This document shows positions 8,751 through 17,693 of a DNA stretch of 64,000 bases, one piece after another (position 1 is the stretch's first letter; every line of letters starts with the position of its first letter). The stretch is from positions 310,001 through 374,000 of the forward strand of contig NZ_CADFDU010000004.1 of NCBI RefSeq assembly GCF_902833045.1. The letters run 5' to 3'. A program made the position numbers and the translations under genes. Under the pieces are notes generated by a model. It did no database searches. It had not been told where the DNA came from and saw only the letters and a program-made list of their open reading frames with translations. The stretch is from Burkholderia sp. BCC0322 (GTDB taxonomy: Bacteria > Pseudomonadota > Gammaproteobacteria > Burkholderiales > Burkholderiaceae).

Positions 8751-9542
8751 ATGACACACCCGCAACCCCGCACGATCGCGATCACCGGCGCGGGCACCGG
8801 TATCGGCGCCGCGTGTGCGCGCCGCTTCGCCCGCCGCGGCGACCGCGTCGTGCTGATCGGCCGGCGCCGGGCGCCGCTCGATGCGCTGGCCGCGGAAACG
8901 GGCGGCCTCGCGCTGGCCGGCGACGCCGCGAGCACCGCCGACTGGGCCCGCTTCCTGCCGCGGATCGCCGAACGCTTCGGCCGCGTCGACTCACTCGTTG
9001 CGTGCGCGGGCGGCCACGGGCTCGGCCGCGCGGACGAAACCGACGACGCGCAGTGGCACGACGCGATGCACGCGAACCTCGACACCGCGTTCGTCAGCGC
9101 GCGCGCGTGCCTGCCCGACCTGATCGCGCAGCGCGGCAGCATCGTGCTGGTCGCGTCGATCGCCGCGCTCGCGGCCGGGCCCGGCGTGTGCGGCTATACG
9201 GTCGGCAAGCACGCGCTGCTCGGGCTCGCGCGGTCGCTTGCGCGCGACTACGGGCCGCACGGCGTGCGGGCGAATGCGGTATGCCCCGGCTGGGTCCGCA
9301 CGCCGATGGCCGATGCGGAGATGGCGCCGCTGATGTCGGCGCATGGCGACACGCTCGACGGCGCGTATGCACGCGTCAGCGCCGACGTGCCGCTGCGGCG
9401 CGCGGCCGACCCGGACGAGATCGCGGCGGTGTGCGCGTTCCTCGCGTCGCCGGACGCATCGTTCGTGACCGGCGCGACGCTCGTCGCCGACGGTGGCGCG
9501 ATGGTCGTCGACGTGCCGACGCTCGCGTTCGACAAGCTTTGA
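8751..9542 (+). CDS. Short-chain dehydrogenase/reductase (SDR)
   Basis: A 263-residue classical SDR. The cofactor motif TGAGTGIG is at about 12-19, the active-site Ser is in VLVASIAAL (S136), and Tyr/Lys lie in YTVGK (Y149, K153). PG and VTGA motifs near the C-terminus complete a FabG-like oxidoreductase. Start 8751 has GGAG 7 bp upstream. It leads a rightward set with a LysR gene, a small unknown, an MHS transporter and a DUF2848 protein, suggesting catabolism of an imported organic acid. The substrate is unknown. Confidence 0.86.
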   Translation: MTHPQPRTIAITGAGTGIGAACARRFARRGDRVVLIGRRRAPLDALAAETGGLALAGDAASTADWARFLPRIAERFGRVDSLVACAGGHGLGRADETDDAQWHDAMHANLDTAFVSARACLPDLIAQRGSIVLVASIAALAAGPGVCGYTVGKHALLGLARSLARDYGPHGVRANAVCPGWVRTPMADAEMAPLMSAHGDTLDGAYARVSADVPLRRAADPDEIAAVCAFLASPDASFVTGATLVADGGAMVVDVPTLAFDKL

Positions 9543-9734
9543 TGCGCACGGGTGCGCCGCTCGCGTGACGCACGCGTCGCGGGCGGCGTTTCGTGCACTC
9601 GCCGCCCTCCACTGCCGGTCCTCGCCCCCGCCGCATGCGCACCGCGCCGCCCGCTCGCTTCCCGCCGCCGAAAATCCGCTACCATCGACCGATCCCGCCG
9701 CCCCGCCCGGCACCGCCTCACTGTTCGAACGTCG

Positions 9735-10784
9735 ATGAACATCCGGTTTCTTGAAACCTTCGTCTGGCTCGCGAAGCTGGAAAACTTCCGGCTCACGGCC
9801 GAAAAACTGCACACGACGCAGGCCGCCGTGTCGAGCCGCATCGCGTCGCTCGAGGAAGCGTTCGACGTGCGCCTGTTCGATCGCAACACACGCTCGGCGA
9901 CGCTCACGCCCGCCGGGCGCCGCATGCTCGCGTACGCGGAGCGGATCGTGCGGCTCGACGGCGAAATGCGCCGCGACATCGATGCGGCGAGCGACGCGGG
10001 CCTGATCCGGATCGGCGTGATCGAATCGATCGTGCACAGCTGGTTCCCGGCGCTGATGGCGCAACTGCGCGAGCGCTATCCGCGCCTCGACGTCGAGATC
10101 ACGAGCGACACGACGCTGCACCTGATCCGCCTGCTCAGCACCGACGGCGTCGACCTGATCCTGCAGACCGACCCGGTGCCGGGCCCCGATTTCACGAACC
10201 TGCCGCTGTGCGAATTCCCGGTGCGCTGGGCGGCCAGCCCGCGCCTCGGGCTCGGCGGCCAGCCGCTCGACGCCGCGCGCCTGGCGGCATTCCCGATCAT
10301 CAGCTTTTCGCGCCACTCGGGGCCGCACGCAACGATCGAGCGGCTGTTCGCGGCCGTCGAGCGGCCGGCCAGCATCAACTGCATCACGTCGGTCGCCGCG
10401 ATGATCCGTCTCGTCGCCGACGGTTTCGGCGTGGCCGCGCTGCCGCCCGCGATCATCGGGCGCGAGCTGCACGAAGGCGCGCTCGAACTGCTCGACGTCG
10501 AACCCGAATTCCCGGCGCTGCCGCTCGTCGCGACCTACCGCAGCCAGGGCCTGCCGGTCGCCGCGCGCATCGCGGAACTCGCCAGCGAAGTCGCGCGCGC
10601 GATGTCGGCCGCCGCGAGCGTCGCGAAGCCGGCCGCACCGGCCAGCCCCGATACCGTCGACGTATCACCCGCCCGTACGGCGGCCAAAACAAAGACAAAC
10701 ACGAAGACGGCAGCGAAGCGCGCGTCGACATCCGTGCAACCCGCCGCCACGCCCCCCGCGAAACGCCGCCCGCGCCGCTCATAA
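9735..10784 (+). CDS. LysR-family transcriptional regulator
   Basis: A 349-residue LysR protein with its winged helix-turn-helix at residues 1-60 (FVWLAKLENFRLTAEKLHTT, AVSSRIASLEEAF) and a periplasmic-binding-like effector domain to about residue 290. The last ~55 residues are an unusual Ala/Pro/Thr/Lys-rich tail (AAKTKTNTKTAAKR), longer than typical LysR C-termini and likely disordered. It lies between the SDR and the transporter group on the same strand, so it is the obvious regulator of those genes. Confidence 0.88.
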   Translation: MNIRFLETFVWLAKLENFRLTAEKLHTTQAAVSSRIASLEEAFDVRLFDRNTRSATLTPAGRRMLAYAERIVRLDGEMRRDIDAASDAGLIRIGVIESIVHSWFPALMAQLRERYPRLDVEITSDTTLHLIRLLSTDGVDLILQTDPVPGPDFTNLPLCEFPVRWAASPRLGLGGQPLDAARLAAFPIISFSRHSGPHATIERLFAAVERPASINCITSVAAMIRLVADGFGVAALPPAIIGRELHEGALELLDVEPEFPALPLVATYRSQGLPVAARIAELASEVARAMSAAASVAKPAAPASPDTVDVSPARTAAKTKTNTKTAAKRASTSVQPAATPPAKRRPRRS

Positions 10785-10885
10785 GAAAACCTGTTCACCG
10801 CGAATTTGTTTTCTTGTTGGACGGGCGCGGCCCGTCTTCGGGACACTGCGGTTCCTGACATCCCCCCGTCACGAGGAACCCCGCG

Positions 10886-11578
10886 ATGACCCGCCTTTCC
10901 CTTCCGCACGGCCAGCTTTGCGTCTGGACGGATATCGACCCCGCGTACGAAGCCGATTTCAACGCGTGGTACGACCGCGAGCACATGCAGGAACGTATCG
11001 CGATCCCCGGCTTCACGCATGCGCGGCGCTTTCGCGCGACCGATCGCGGCCCGCGCCAGTACCTCGCGCTGTACGTGACGGACGCGCTCGACGTGTTCCA
11101 TGGCGACGCATACCGGCGCGCGTTCACGCAGCAGACCGCATGGTCGCTCGCGAACTTCGCGCGCATGACGGGCACGCAACGACGCGTCGGAGAACTGACG
11201 ATCGAGGCCGGTGACGGCGAAGGCGCGCATCTTGCGCTGTTCGTGCTGCCGCCGGATCGCATCGATGTGCCGACGCTGCGCGAGCGCTTCGACGCCATCC
11301 TGCACGAACCGGGCATCCACGCCGCACGGCTCTTTTGCACCGCGCCCGAGCTGTCCGCGCCGATCGGCGTCGACGCGGCCGCGCGCCCGGCCGCCGATGC
11401 GCTCGTGCTGATCGAGGGCAGCGATGCGGCCGCGACGCGCCGCGTGGCCGCCTCGCTCGCCGGGCACGACGACGTGCGCACCTTCGACCTGCTGTGGCGC
11501 GCCGCCGCACCGCGGCATGCGGCACGCGGCGACGCCGAAACCGAGCCCGCTGCTGCCGCCGCCGCCCAGCCCGCCTGA
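10886..11578 (+). CDS. Conserved hypothetical protein, possible ferredoxin-like (dabb/EthD-type) fold
   Basis: A 230-residue cytoplasmic protein. Its N-terminal half contains WTDIDPAYEADFNAWYDREH and a following RxRYLALY-like strand (RQYLALYVTD), a pattern that recalls EthD/dabb alpha-beta barrels. The second half may be another copy of the same fold (LALFVLPPDRIDVPTL). The C-terminus is an Ala/Pro-rich tail. It sits 78 bp ahead of the MHS transporter gene. No catalytic residues can be assigned, so function is not claimed. Confidence 0.7.
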   Translation: MTRLSLPHGQLCVWTDIDPAYEADFNAWYDREHMQERIAIPGFTHARRFRATDRGPRQYLALYVTDALDVFHGDAYRRAFTQQTAWSLANFARMTGTQRRVGELTIEAGDGEGAHLALFVLPPDRIDVPTLRERFDAILHEPGIHAARLFCTAPELSAPIGVDAAARPAADALVLIEGSDAAATRRVAASLAGHDDVRTFDLLWRAAAPRHAARGDAETEPAAAAAAQPA

Positions 11579-11656
11579 TCGCCCGCGCCGGCCGCACCGC
11601 AGGCGCGATGCACGCCAGCGAATCGGCCCGGCACTTGACCCCGTTCCCGCCACGAC

Positions 11657-12976
11657 ATGCCCGACACCATGAACACTCTCGCCCAGCCCGCCGCCCACGC
11701 GCCCCGCCGCGTCCGCAACAGCCGACTCGCGACCGCGAGCATGATCGGCACGTCGCTCGAGTGGTACGACTTCACGATCTACAACACGCTCGCGGCACTC
11801 GTCTTCAATCACCTGTTCTTCCCGTCGGTCGATCCGCTGGCCGGCACGATCCTCGCGTTCTCGACCTATGCGGTCGGCTACGTATCGCGCCCGCTCGGCG
11901 GTTTCGTGTTCGGCAATCTCGGCGACCGCATCGGCCGCCGCGCGGTGCTGATGCTCACGCTCGTACTGATGGGCGCGACGACCGCGCTGATGGGCGCGCT
12001 GCCGACTTATGCGCAAGCCGGCATCCTGAGCCCGATCCTGCTCGTCGCGCTGCGCTTCGTGCAGGGCGTCGCGCTCGGCGGCGAATGGGCGGGCGCGGTG
12101 CTGCTGTCGGTCGAGCACGGCGACCAGAAGCGGCGCGGGTTGTCCGCGTCGTGGACGCAGATCGGCCCGTCGTTCGGCACGCTGCTCGGCACCGGCTGCA
12201 TCGCGCTCGTGACGCTGTCGACCACGTCGGGTGATTTCCTGTCGTGGGGCTGGCGCGTACCGTTCGCGGCCAGCGCGCTGCTCGTCGTGTTCGGGTTCTG
12301 GCTGCGGCGCGGCGTCGACGAAACGCCGCAGTTCGAGCAGCTCGCCGAATCGCACGCGACCGCCGAGGTGCCCGTCGCCGACGTGCTGAAGTTCCACTGG
12401 AAGCGCCTGCTGATCGCGGGCGGATCGCGGATCGGCTCGGACGTGCTGTATGCGCTGATCGTCGTGTTCACGCTCACCTACGTGACGACCGTGCTGCACC
12501 TGTCGCGCCCCGTCGCACTGACGGCCGTGATGATCGGCACGGCCTGCAACGCGCTCGCGGTACCGTTCTTCGGCGCGCTGTCGGACCGCTTCGGCCGCCG
12601 GCCCGTGTATCTCGCCGGCGCGCTCGCCGGCATCGTGTGGGCGTTCGTGTTCTTCGCGCTGCTCGATTCGGCGCGCCCCGTCGCGATCGTCGCGGCCGTC
12701 GCGATCGGCCTCGTGATCCACGCGGTGATGTACGGCCCGCAGGGCGCGTTCGTGACCGAACAGTTCCCGACCCGCGTGCGCTATGCGGGCTCGTCGCTCG
12801 CATACACGCTCGCCGGCATCGTCGGCGGCGGCTTCGCGCCGCTCGTGATCGCCACGCTGTTCCGGCAGACGGGCACGACGACGGCCGTATCGCTGTACGT
12901 GGCCGCCGCGCTCGTCGTCACGTCGGCCGCACTCCTCGTCGCACGCGAAACCGCACACCAGCCGCTCGCGGATTGA
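11657..12976 (+). CDS. MFS transporter, metabolite:H+ symporter (MHS) family
   Basis: A 439-residue major facilitator with about 12 membrane segments. The MHS signature is clear: SLEWYDFTIYNTLAALVF near the start, GNLGDRIGRR in loop 2-3 and GALSDRFGRRP in loop 8-9. The family takes up dicarboxylates, shikimate, benzoate-like acids or betaines by proton symport. Translation may start at 11657 or at the Met four codons later. It precedes the DUF2848 gene by 49 bp, implying one operon for an organic acid or a related compound. Confidence 0.88.
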   Translation: MPDTMNTLAQPAAHAPRRVRNSRLATASMIGTSLEWYDFTIYNTLAALVFNHLFFPSVDPLAGTILAFSTYAVGYVSRPLGGFVFGNLGDRIGRRAVLMLTLVLMGATTALMGALPTYAQAGILSPILLVALRFVQGVALGGEWAGAVLLSVEHGDQKRRGLSASWTQIGPSFGTLLGTGCIALVTLSTTSGDFLSWGWRVPFAASALLVVFGFWLRRGVDETPQFEQLAESHATAEVPVADVLKFHWKRLLIAGGSRIGSDVLYALIVVFTLTYVTTVLHLSRPVALTAVMIGTACNALAVPFFGALSDRFGRRPVYLAGALAGIVWAFVFFALLDSARPVAIVAAVAIGLVIHAVMYGPQGAFVTEQFPTRVRYAGSSLAYTLAGIVGGGFAPLVIATLFRQTGTTTAVSLYVAAALVVTSAALLVARETAHQPLAD

Positions 12977-13025
12977 GCGCCGCCGCCTGCCGCTTCATTC
13001 CTTCGCACTTCAAACGGATACCCGC

Positions 13026-13727
13026 ATGCCAATCCTGTCGTTCAACGTGATTTCCCGGCAACGCGCGCCGGCCACCGTCGACGTCGAGATCGAGCGCGTC
13101 GTGATCGCCGGCTGGGCCGGCCGCGACCCGGCCGCGATCCAGGCACATATCGACGAACTCGCGGCACTCGGCGTTGCACCGCCGTCGACCACGCCCTGCT
13201 TCTATCGCGTGTCGGCCGCGCTGCTCACGCAGGCGCCGTCGATCGGCGTACTGGGTGCGCACTCGGGCGGCGAGATCGAATGCGTGCTGGTCGACAGCCC
13301 GGCCGGCACGCTCGTGACCGTCGGCTCCGATCATACGGATCGCGAGGTTGAAGCTTACGGTGTAGCGGTGTCGAAGCAGGTATGCGCGAAGCCGCTCGGC
13401 CACGACGCGTGGCTTTACGCGGACGTCAAGGATCATTGGGATGCGATCGAGATGCGTTCGTGGCTGATCTCGCGCGATGAACAGCGGTCGGCCTACCAGC
13501 ACGGCACGGTGAGAGGCCTGCTGGCGCCCGAGGTGCTGTGGCAGCGCTTCGACGGCCGCCGCACGGTGCCCGCGCGCGGCGCGATGTATGGCGGCACGGT
13601 GGCGGTGCATGGCGCGATCGCGGCGATGGGCGACGGTGATGCGTTCGAGATGGAGTTGCACGATCCGGTGCTCGGGCGCAGCCTTCGGCACCGCTATGCA
13701 GTAGAGGTGTTGCCGGTCGTGGCCTAA
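13026..13727 (+). CDS. DUF2848 family protein
   Basis: A 233-residue protein matching my recollection of DUF2848: an N-terminal strand-rich part, then VTVGSDHTDREVEAYGVAVS and KQVCAKPLG, which look like an active-site region. It has no signal peptide. DUF2848 proteins resemble the fumarylacetoacetase fold in length and context and occur with transporters and hydrolases of organic acids. The reaction is unknown. It is the last gene of the SDR-to-MHS group. Confidence 0.78.
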   Translation: MPILSFNVISRQRAPATVDVEIERVVIAGWAGRDPAAIQAHIDELAALGVAPPSTTPCFYRVSAALLTQAPSIGVLGAHSGGEIECVLVDSPAGTLVTVGSDHTDREVEAYGVAVSKQVCAKPLGHDAWLYADVKDHWDAIEMRSWLISRDEQRSAYQHGTVRGLLAPEVLWQRFDGRRTVPARGAMYGGTVAVHGAIAAMGDGDAFEMELHDPVLGRSLRHRYAVEVLPVVA

Positions 13728-13752
13728 CGAACCACGAGGCGCGGAACACGGG

Positions 13753-13772
13753 GGCGACAGCGTTCTGTCGCC
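13753..13772. terminator. Convergent hairpin terminator candidate
   Basis: GGCGACAG and CTGTCGCC form a perfect 8-bp stem with a cgtt loop between the rightward DUF2848 gene and the leftward small lipoprotein gene. There is no long T tract, so bidirectional termination is probable but not certain. Confidence 0.5.
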
Positions 13773-13785
13773 GCCCATGCCGCTG

Positions 13786-13926
13786 CTAGTAGGGCTGGAA
13801 GCAGTGATAGTCCGGAAAGTCGAACTGCGAGTTGCCGCAATACAGGACGCCAACCAGGTTGGTACACCCGCTCAATGCGAACATCATGGCGCCCGCAACC
13901 GACACTTTCCATCCGAAATGCAGCAT
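13786..13926 (-). CDS. Small lipoprotein (46 residues)
   Basis: A 46-residue protein with a basic start, a hydrophobic core (VAGAMMFALSGC) and an LSGC lipobox, giving a mature lipid-anchored peptide of about 26 residues that contains two further cysteines and aromatic residues (YCGNSQFDFPDYHCF). The start at 13926 has GGGGG upstream. It is monocistronic. The function is unknown. The good lipobox and the conserved-looking aromatic tail argue that it is real. Confidence 0.65.
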   Translation of the reverse strand: MLHFGWKVSVAGAMMFALSGCTNLVGVLYCGNSQFDFPDYHCFQPY

Positions 13927-14038
13927 TGCGCCCCCGTTTTCGCTATTTCGACGTTGACCGCCATGATGCTCATCGGACGCGCCCCGGTATGTGGAAAATT
14001 GTTGCGCCGCGAGTGCGTCGGTTCGCCGTGACGCCTTC

Positions 14039-14066
14039 CCGTGCCCGGGCGCAGCCCGAGGCACGG
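14039..14066. terminator. Hairpin downstream of rtcB
   Basis: CCGTGCC...GGCACGG encloses GGGC/GCCC with a 3-nt loop, a strong GC stem 70 bp past the rtcB stop and upstream of the small lipoprotein. It lacks a T tract, so a termination or 3'-protection role is inferred. Confidence 0.4.
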
Positions 14067-14135
14067 CTAGACGAACGGTGTATCGCCGGCCCCGGCGCAA
14101 GCGACGACGGCGGCCACGGAGCACGCCGCCGCCCG

Positions 14136-15527
14136 TCACGCCTTGAACGTGATCCATGGCTTCAGCCGGACCGCGCTGCGAATGAGGCCGGCCTGCTCCT
14201 GCGCATCGATCACGGGCCCGATCGGCTTGTAGGCTTCCGGCGCTTCCTCGATGCGGCGCTCGTCGCGCAGCGTGACGCAGCGCCACGTGCCCGGCGCCTG
14301 CTCCGTGCGCATCCGCCGCACCGCCTGGCGGCGCACGCTGCGACCGGCGCCGTGGCTGCATGACCACAACCAGTCGGGATGGCCGAGCCCGGTCGCGAGA
14401 AACGACGCATCGCCCATCGATCCGGGAATCAGCGCGAAGTCGCCGTCGCGAGCGGGTGTCGCCCCCTTGCGATGGATGTTCATCCCGTGTTCGCGCAGCA
14501 CGACGTTGTGCGGCACGTCGACCACGAGGGCCGAGCGGGTCTCGCCGGTGAGTTCCGCGAGTTCCTTGCGCACCATCTCGGCAAGCACGACACGGTTGAG
14601 CCACGCATAGCGCGCGGCCGTGCCCATCGCGACGAGGTATTCGCGCGCCAGCTCGCCGGACAGGCCGTACAGGCCGCTTTCCGGATGCCTGACGCCTGCC
14701 GGCCACGCCGCGCGCGCCCGGTCCATCCAGCGCCGCCCGACGTAGAAACCGACATCGCGCGAGCCGCTGTGGATCATCACGACGACATCGTCCTTCGCGA
14801 GTCCCGCACGGTAGGCCGCATGCCGATCGAACACCGCGTCGACCACCTGCAGTTCGACGAAATGATTGCCCGACCCGGGTGTGCCGAGGCAAGGATCGCG
14901 GAATACCTCGCGCGACCCGACGTGGGCGTCCGGCGCATATTTCGCGCTGCCGTCGAACCGGTCGAGACCGATGCACGACGACAGTTCGTCGATCAGCCGG
15001 TCGCGGTCGACGTGCTGCCAGAGCCCCTGCGGCGCGACGCGATCGACGAATGCCGCCTGGCCCGCATCGAACAGCGCGCGAAATGCGTCGCTGGCGACGG
15101 GCACGTCGCGCCGATCCGCGAGAATCGCGCGCGTCAGCCGCTCGACGAGCGCCGTCTCGAACGGCGCGAGCGCCGACCGCTTGAGGCCCGTGGTAACGAG
15201 ACGCATCCCGCAATTGATATCGGTGCCGATCGCGGCGGGAATCACGAATGCGTCGTCGGTCGCGACGATCGAGCCGACGGGCGCGACGCCGCCCGGATGA
15301 AAATCGGGCGTCGCGCACGCCTTGCACACACCCTGATGGCCATCCGGCGAACGGACGGCCGCGAACGCGAGCAACTGCCGAACGGCCTTCTCCTCGAGCG
15401 GGAGCGAATCGGGCAACAGGACGGACGCCTGCGTCAGTTCATTGCGCAGGTGATAGATGCCGACGTGATAGTCGACATGGATGCCTTGCCGTTGCAAGGC
15501 CTTTTTTAAGCGAGGGAAAGTAGACAT
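14136..15527 (-). CDS. rtcB: RtcB-family RNA 3'-phosphate/5'-OH ligase
   Basis: A 463-residue RtcB homologue. RtcB joins 2',3'-cyclic or 3'-phosphate RNA ends to 5'-OH ends using GTP and Mn2+. Metal and catalytic motifs are present: GTDINCGMR (D103, C106), SGNHFVE (H222), IHSGSR (H253), VPHN (H340) and the guanylation motif SHGAGR (H392). No rtcA or rtcR is nearby, so it is not the sigma-54 rtcBA arrangement. The ATG at 15527 has no Shine-Dalgarno sequence. The 8 bases directly upstream instead pair with an upstream segment to close a large hairpin, so translation is probably controlled by RNA structure. Confidence 0.92.
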   Translation of the reverse strand: MSTFPRLKKALQRQGIHVDYHVGIYHLRNELTQASVLLPDSLPLEEKAVRQLLAFAAVRSPDGHQGVCKACATPDFHPGGVAPVGSIVATDDAFVIPAAIGTDINCGMRLVTTGLKRSALAPFETALVERLTRAILADRRDVPVASDAFRALFDAGQAAFVDRVAPQGLWQHVDRDRLIDELSSCIGLDRFDGSAKYAPDAHVGSREVFRDPCLGTPGSGNHFVELQVVDAVFDRHAAYRAGLAKDDVVVMIHSGSRDVGFYVGRRWMDRARAAWPAGVRHPESGLYGLSGELAREYLVAMGTAARYAWLNRVVLAEMVRKELAELTGETRSALVVDVPHNVVLREHGMNIHRKGATPARDGDFALIPGSMGDASFLATGLGHPDWLWSCSHGAGRSVRRQAVRRMRTEQAPGTWRCVTLRDERRIEEAPEAYKPIGPVIDAQEQAGLIRSAVRLKPWITFKA

Positions 15528-15625
15528 CGCTGCTGAAAATGAAAAAGGTACGACGCGACCTCCGGCCTTGCGGCGGTCGTGGGTACCTTCCTGCAGCAGC
15601 GTCGAGGAAGGGAGCGCGGATCATA
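15528..15625 (-). promoter_or_regulatory. rtcB promoter and structured leader RNA, possible Y-RNA-like element
   Basis: Reading leftward, an extended -10 (TGCTATGAT, hexamer 15625-15620) is followed by a leader that folds into two nested perfect stems. The outer stem is CGCTGCTG with CAGCAGCG (15601-15594 with 15535-15528), which abuts the rtcB ATG. The inner stem is AAGGTAC with GTACCTT (15589-15583 with 15551-15545), followed by a T run. Inside is a further stem closed by a GCAA (GNRA) tetraloop. The T run would make the inner hairpin an intrinsic terminator, giving a small RNA of about 70 nt or an attenuator. A relation to the YrlB RNAs found beside some rtcB genes is only a hypothesis. 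Confidence 0.55.
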
Positions 15626-15658
15626 GCAGAACGCGATTGCGTTCGCGACCGCCGTTGC

Positions 15659-16642
15659 TCACTTGAGACACCCGAGCCCCGCCAGCGTCGCCTCCACCGC
15701 CGTGTCGAGCGGCGTCACCGGCTCACGGCCGAGCACCGCGGTCACCCGCGTGTTGTCGAGCCGGATCGGCTCGCGCCACAGGTAGCGCATTTCGAGCAAT
15801 TCGCGCAGCGTCGTGACGAACGGCGCCGCGGCCCACACGAACCACCACGGGAACTTGCGCACCGTCGGGCGCAGCCCGTGCCGCCGCGCGACGCGCCGTA
15901 CGGCCTCCGCCATCTGCGTGCCGTCCGCATCCCAATGTCCGCCGAGGTGAAAGCGCGCGAACGGTTCCAGCGTGTCGCGCCGCTCGATCAGCTCGACCAT
16001 CGCGCGCGCGGCATCCGGCACGTACGACCATTGATGCCCGATGCCGTCCCGCCCCGGCACGCTGATGGCCGCAACCGGCTGCCCGGCCTTGACGAACCCC
16101 GCTGCAAACCAGCTATTGCCGGTGAGCTTCGGCCCGAAGAAATCGCCGGCGCGCACGATGATCGTGCGAACGCCTTGCGCGGCCGCATCCTGAAGCCGGC
16201 GCTCCAGTTCGACGCGGATCGCGCCCTTGCGCGTCGACGGATGCTGCGGCGCATCTTCGTACAGCACCGGAAACGCATCGGCGCCGTAGTTGTAGATCGT
16301 GCCCGGCAGCACGACGGTCGCACGCTCCGCCCTCGCCGCCGCGATCGTGTTGTCGATCATCGGCAGCACCTGCCCTGCCCAGTTCCGGTAGCCCGGCGGA
16401 TTCACCGCATGCACGATCACGCTGCAGCCGCGCGCGGCCCGGACGACCGCGTCGCGGTCCATCGCGTCGCCGCGCATCCATACGATGCCGTCGCGCTCCA
16501 CGACCTCGGCGTCGAGCCCGCGCTTGAGCCCACGCACCTGCCAGCCCGCATCGCGCAACTGCCGCGCGACTTCCCCGCCAATCCCGCCGCTCGCGCCGAG
16601 CACGAGTGCCTGTCGTTGCGTCCCGCCTGCGTGGGTCGTCAT
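15659..16642 (-). CDS. NAD(P)-binding NmrA/epimerase-type oxidoreductase
   Basis: A 327-residue atypical SDR. The N-terminal Rossmann motif VLGASGGIGGEVARQL (about 13-28) is followed by an acidic/NAD region and a YNYG-containing segment (GTIYNYGADAFP) in place of the canonical YxxxK. The C-terminus contains FPWWFVWAAAPF, resembling NmrA-like and complex I NDUFA9-like proteins. The ATG at 16642 has AAGGAG upstream. It is divergent from a LysR gene 97 bp away, which probably regulates it. The substrate is unknown. Confidence 0.82.
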   Translation of the reverse strand: MTTHAGGTQRQALVLGASGGIGGEVARQLRDAGWQVRGLKRGLDAEVVERDGIVWMRGDAMDRDAVVRAARGCSVIVHAVNPPGYRNWAGQVLPMIDNTIAAARAERATVVLPGTIYNYGADAFPVLYEDAPQHPSTRKGAIRVELERRLQDAAAQGVRTIIVRAGDFFGPKLTGNSWFAAGFVKAGQPVAAISVPGRDGIGHQWSYVPDAARAMVELIERRDTLEPFARFHLGGHWDADGTQMAEAVRRVARRHGLRPTVRKFPWWFVWAAAPFVTTLRELLEMRYLWREPIRLDNTRVTAVLGREPVTPLDTAVEATLAGLGCLK

Positions 16643-16713
16643 TGCGCTCTCCTTGAATGAACCGTGATGACCCACATTCTGGCGCGCCTTCTGCTATCAA
16701 GGAATTGCTTAAC

Positions 16714-16725
16714 CTGATAGATCAG
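16714..16725. promoter_or_regulatory. LysR-type operator candidate
   Basis: CTGATAGATCAG is a 5+5 bp palindrome, 14 bp before the LysR ATG, in the only divergent gap of this gene pair. Its surroundings are locally AT-rich, and it has the LysR T-N11-A form. Autoregulation is inferred. Confidence 0.45.
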
Positions 16726-16739
16726 CTATACATTTATGT

Positions 16740-17642
16740 ATGACCATCGATCTGAACTGGGAACGCTATCGCACCTTCCTCGCCGTGCTGACGGAAGGCT
16801 CGCTGTCCGGCGCGGCGCGCGCGCTCGGCATCACGCAGCCGACCGCCGGCCGCCATGTCGCGGCGCTCGAGGCCGCGTTCGGCCAGACGCTGTTCACGCG
16901 CTCACCGTCCGGCCTGCTGCCGACCGAGGCGGCGCTCGCGCTGCGCGGCCACGCGGAAGCACTGCGCAGCGCGGCGGCCGCGTTCGAACGCGCGGCCGCG
17001 AGTCATGGCGCCGGCGTGCGCGGCATCGTGCGGATCTCGGCCAGCGACGTCATCGCCGTCGAAGTGCTGCCGCCGATTCTCGCGCAATTGCGGCGCGACC
17101 ATCCGGGGCTCGTCATCGAACTGGTGCCGACCGACCGCATCCAGGACGTGCTGAACCGCGAGGCCGACATCGCGGTGCGGATGGCGCCGCCCGCGCAGGA
17201 GGCGCTCGTCGCGCGGCGCGTCGGCGCGATCGAAGTCGGGATGTATGCGCGCGACGACTACCTGGCGCGCAACGGGACGCCCGAGACGGTCGACGAACTC
17301 GCGCATCACGTGCTGATCGGCTTCGATACCATCACGCCGTTCATCCGTTCGGCGAGCCGCAGCATGCCGCAGTGGAAGCGGGATGCGTTCTCGCTACGCA
17401 CCGACAGCAACGTCGCGCAGCTCGCGATGATCCGCGCCGGCTACGGGATCGGCTTCTGCCAGAGCGGACTCGCGAAACGCGACGCGCGGCTCGTGCGCGT
17501 GCTGGCGGACAGGCTCGCGATGCAGTTGGAAACCTGGGTCGTGATGCACGAGGACCAGCGGTCCAGCCCGCGCTGCCGCGCGGTGTTCGACGCGCTGGCC
17601 GACGGGCTGCGTGCGTACGTGAACGGCGAAATCGTCGAATAG
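16740..17642 (+). CDS. LysR-family transcriptional regulator
   Basis: A 300-residue LysR protein with its helix-turn-helix at residues 6-65 (YRTFLAVLTEGSLSGAARAL, QPTAGRHVAALE). The effector domain follows and ends near residue 295. It resembles the GcvA/AmpR-like branch that acts on a single divergent target. It is transcribed away from the NmrA-type oxidoreductase gene, with a palindrome in the shared promoter region. Its inducer cannot be told. Confidence 0.88.
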   Translation: MTIDLNWERYRTFLAVLTEGSLSGAARALGITQPTAGRHVAALEAAFGQTLFTRSPSGLLPTEAALALRGHAEALRSAAAAFERAAASHGAGVRGIVRISASDVIAVEVLPPILAQLRRDHPGLVIELVPTDRIQDVLNREADIAVRMAPPAQEALVARRVGAIEVGMYARDDYLARNGTPETVDELAHHVLIGFDTITPFIRSASRSMPQWKRDAFSLRTDSNVAQLAMIRAGYGIGFCQSGLAKRDARLVRVLADRLAMQLETWVVMHEDQRSSPRCRAVFDALADGLRAYVNGEIVE

Positions 17643-17693
17643 ACGGTTTGGGGCGGCGGACACGAACGAAGCGAACGCATCGCCCGAGCGCCG

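Noticed and set aside
13786-15327. 513-residue frame joining the small lipoprotein and the rtcB region
   Set aside because: Most of it is out of frame with the clear RtcB motifs; only the last 46 codons, after an internal Met with a lipobox, look real.
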